In this document: piece after piece, positions 63,701 through 64,000 of the stretch
Layout of the letters: every line of letters starts with the position of its first letter
Numbering within the stretch: the first letter of the stretch is position 1
Origin: Argopecten irradians
Taxonomy: Eukaryota; Mollusca; Bivalvia; Pectinida; Pectinidae
DNA: 64,000 nucleotides
Direction: 5' to 3'
Assembly (NCBI RefSeq): GCF_041381155.1
Contig: NC_091139.1
Coordinates: 10,292,383-10,356,382 of the forward strand
Made by a program: the position numbers and the translations under genes
The notes under the pieces: generated by a model
Database searches by the model: none
The model's input: only the letters and a program-made list of their open reading frames with translations
What the model was told of the DNA's origin: nothing

Positions 63701-64000
63701 TACTCACTTTGGGCACAGTTATTTCCAACGGTTCCCGAAGCACATTTGCACTGATTTGGACTTATACATGTGCCTCCATTTTGACACGGAGGGGAACAAA
63801 TAGCTGAAAAATGATCAAATATGAAATCATTATTCAACGTTCTATGATAAAACAAGCATGCACTTATGAATACTTACGAAATCGGATTGCTGCCCCAGTA
63901 GTTCTTTATTTCAGAATTTCTGGTTAATGTCTCAAAGAATTCTAGAAATGGGTTTTTAGTATGATAGCAGTCCTTAACTCACAAGCATAATCGGCCTTCA
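45120..64000 (-). CDS. Gene C: third paralogue, hybrid, 5' end outside window
   Basis: Exons in coding order from the window edge: 63708-63803 (EGF1), 63087-63185 (EGF2), 62646-62673 (microexon), 61784-62148, 61220-61355, 60257-60470, 58634-59484, 58244-58361, about 56015-56210, 55469-55505, 54777-55043, 54611-54659, 53183-53367, 52539-52743, 48592-48711, 48103-48257, 47640-47753, 46955-47069, 46660-46753, 45120-45246. The exons above 58.2 kb are open and almost identical to B. Exons 16-23 are also open, but more diverged, with HCH for HRD, GFG for DFG and a shorter tail ending DYYHTQ. Exons 12, 14 and 15 carry indels (+13, +1 with +2, +1), and exon 14 meets a stop between its two shifts. Signal peptide and EMI exons must lie above 64000. 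The 5' and 3' halves have different histories (junction near 57.8 kb), so C may be a fusion gene or a non-functional hybrid. Confidence 0.68.
46211..46360. repeat. Palindromic MITE in gene C last intron
   Basis: Left arm TTGTTGAATATTGAATT and CACACTCG with AAAGTTAC; the right arm is the ordered reverse complement, ending AATTCAATATTCAACAATCA. It surrounds a short central loop. Confidence 0.6.
47254..47460 (-). mobile_element. tRNA-derived SINE, antisense, in gene C intron
   Basis: Reads in reverse from AACGCCCTATTAACAGCCAG through GCCGGAGTATTCG to the B-box complement GGGATTCAAACTCGCGAC and a decayed A-box end. Copies A and B lack it in the same intron. Confidence 0.6.
50177..50359 (-). pseudogene. 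Inverted copy of the same transposon protein segment, left arm
   Basis: Minus-strand reading gives [20 protein letters not shown] and [28 protein letters not shown]. It matches the right-arm segment HIRYVR...HIPEPV...NSGHGW, showing that both arms derive from one coding sequence duplicated in inverted orientation. Confidence 0.5.
50360..50950 (+). pseudogene. Degenerate transposon-associated protein, right arm and centre
   Basis: Plus-strand reading across frame breaks gives [20 protein letters not shown], then [10 protein letters not shown] and [16 protein letters not shown]. The CDTTS-type motif followed by an R-N-like helix and PxPDxxxGHGW segment resembles a repeat-associated protein I have seen in invertebrate genomes, name not known to me. 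Multiple stops and shifts. Not functional. Confidence 0.45.
52539..53367 (-). CDS. C exons 16-17: membrane helix and kinase N-lobe
   Basis: 53183-53367 ([15 protein letters not shown] then basic residues) and 52539-52743 ([33 protein letters not shown]). Both open. The donor after exon 17 is GTGGTA, weaker than the GTAGGA of A and B. The intron that follows holds the 3.3 kb palindromic element. Confidence 0.72.
53405..53874. mobile_element. 470-bp TIR element with TATAG target duplication in gene C intron
   Basis: Left end GGATCAACCAACTAAATAA and right end TTATTTAGTTGGTTGCTCTC are inverted repeats. TATAG flanks both ends (53400-53404 and 53875-53879), and copy B has the single empty site. 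Confidence 0.65.
54611..56210 (-). pseudogene. C exons 12-15: indel-bearing FN3/membrane-proximal exons
   Basis: About 56015-56210 (exon 12, 13 nt longer with several indels), 55469-55505 (exon 13, intact), 54777-55043 (exon 14: +1 near the MYNVSG codons and +2 near the VVVYGEE codons, with an in-frame stop between them) and 54611-54659 (exon 15, +1). As written, no continuous frame links the ectodomain to the membrane helix. Splice sites are retained, so either this is a recent break or the bases are wrong. Confidence 0.6.
55573..55716. mobile_element. Foldback MITE in gene C intron
   Basis: Arms CTATTATGGCCCTTTTC and GAAAGGGCCATAATAG, with an inner pair GGTATAGTCCCC / GGGGACTATACC. Copy B lacks it. 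Additional foreign sequence with similar GGTATAGTTCC words continues to about 55910. Confidence 0.6.
56760..57812. other. Recombination junction inside gene C intron 11
   Basis: Below about 56760 the intron is a diverged copy of B 31430-31760. From 57812 upward it is a near-identical copy of B from 31356. Between them, 57000-57810 resembles the TIR element of gene A (about 9180-10130). The old intron stops about 20 bp short of where its own exon 11 should be. Confidence 0.65.
58244..60470 (-). CDS. C exons 9-11: ectodomain
   Basis: 60257-60470, 58634-59484 and 58244-58361, all open and nearly identical to B at both exon and intron level. C exon 10 shares INIARH with A where B has INIPRH. Confidence 0.8.
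60885..61128. mobile_element. Foldback MITE in gene C intron
   Basis: Nearly identical to the element at 34417-34659 and at the same intron position, so it was carried along by the B/C duplication. Confidence 0.6.
61220..63803 (-). CDS. C exons 4-8: EGF repeats, microexon, unknown ectodomain
   Basis: 63708-63803 and 63087-63185 (two EGF-like repeats), 62646-62673 (28-nt microexon), 61784-62148 (365 nt, frame intact, [17 protein letters not shown] at its start) and 61220-61355. C exon 7 is the reference that shows the B copy has one extra base. Confidence 0.78.

Overview
This window looks like AT-rich eukaryotic DNA from a marine bivalve mollusc, possibly a scallop. The basis is long intron-containing genes with clear GT/AG splice sites, several tRNA-derived and other SINEs of types I associate with bivalve genomes, foldback MITEs, and no bacterial features. 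The species call is an inference.

The backbone is a head-to-tail array of three related genes, all on the minus strand and read from high to low coordinates: copy A (about 711-19775), copy B (23940-40833, complete) and copy C (45120 to beyond 64000, 5' end outside the window). Joining exons by splice sites and phase gives copy B 23 coding exons totalling 3777 nt (1258 residues plus stop) once one extra base in exon 7 is discounted. The predicted protein is a single-pass membrane receptor: signal peptide, EMI domain, two EGF-like repeats, a roughly 640-residue N-glycosylation-rich ectodomain I do not recognise, a fibronectin type III-like module, one transmembrane helix, and a tyrosine-kinase-like domain. 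That domain is a predicted pseudokinase. The HRD aspartate is His (HRH in A/B, HCH in C), the DFG aspartate is Gly, no acidic residue sits where the helix-C Glu is expected, and the activation loop has no Tyr. The VAK lysine, the APE motif and the DVW-YG core are kept.

The copies are mosaics. A and B share a LINE fragment in the last intron that C lacks, and their juxtamembrane to FN3 regions are almost identical. B and C are almost identical from exon 4 to exon 11 (31356-37550 versus 57812-64000). C joins this B-like 5' half to an older, more diverged kinase half inside intron 11, where an old and a new copy of the same intron sit side by side. A has its own signal peptide and EMI exons, but no recognisable exons 4-9. 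Its last five exons, and a transposon in intron 11, carry dense small indels that look like either decay or unpolished sequence.

Intergenic DNA (19776-23939, 40885-45119) and introns hold SINEs, palindromic MITEs, TIR elements with visible target duplications, and one 3.3 kb near-palindromic element (48790-52106) whose two arms are inverted copies of the same degenerate transposon protein fragment. No rRNA, true tRNA, CRISPR or prokaryotic operon was seen.
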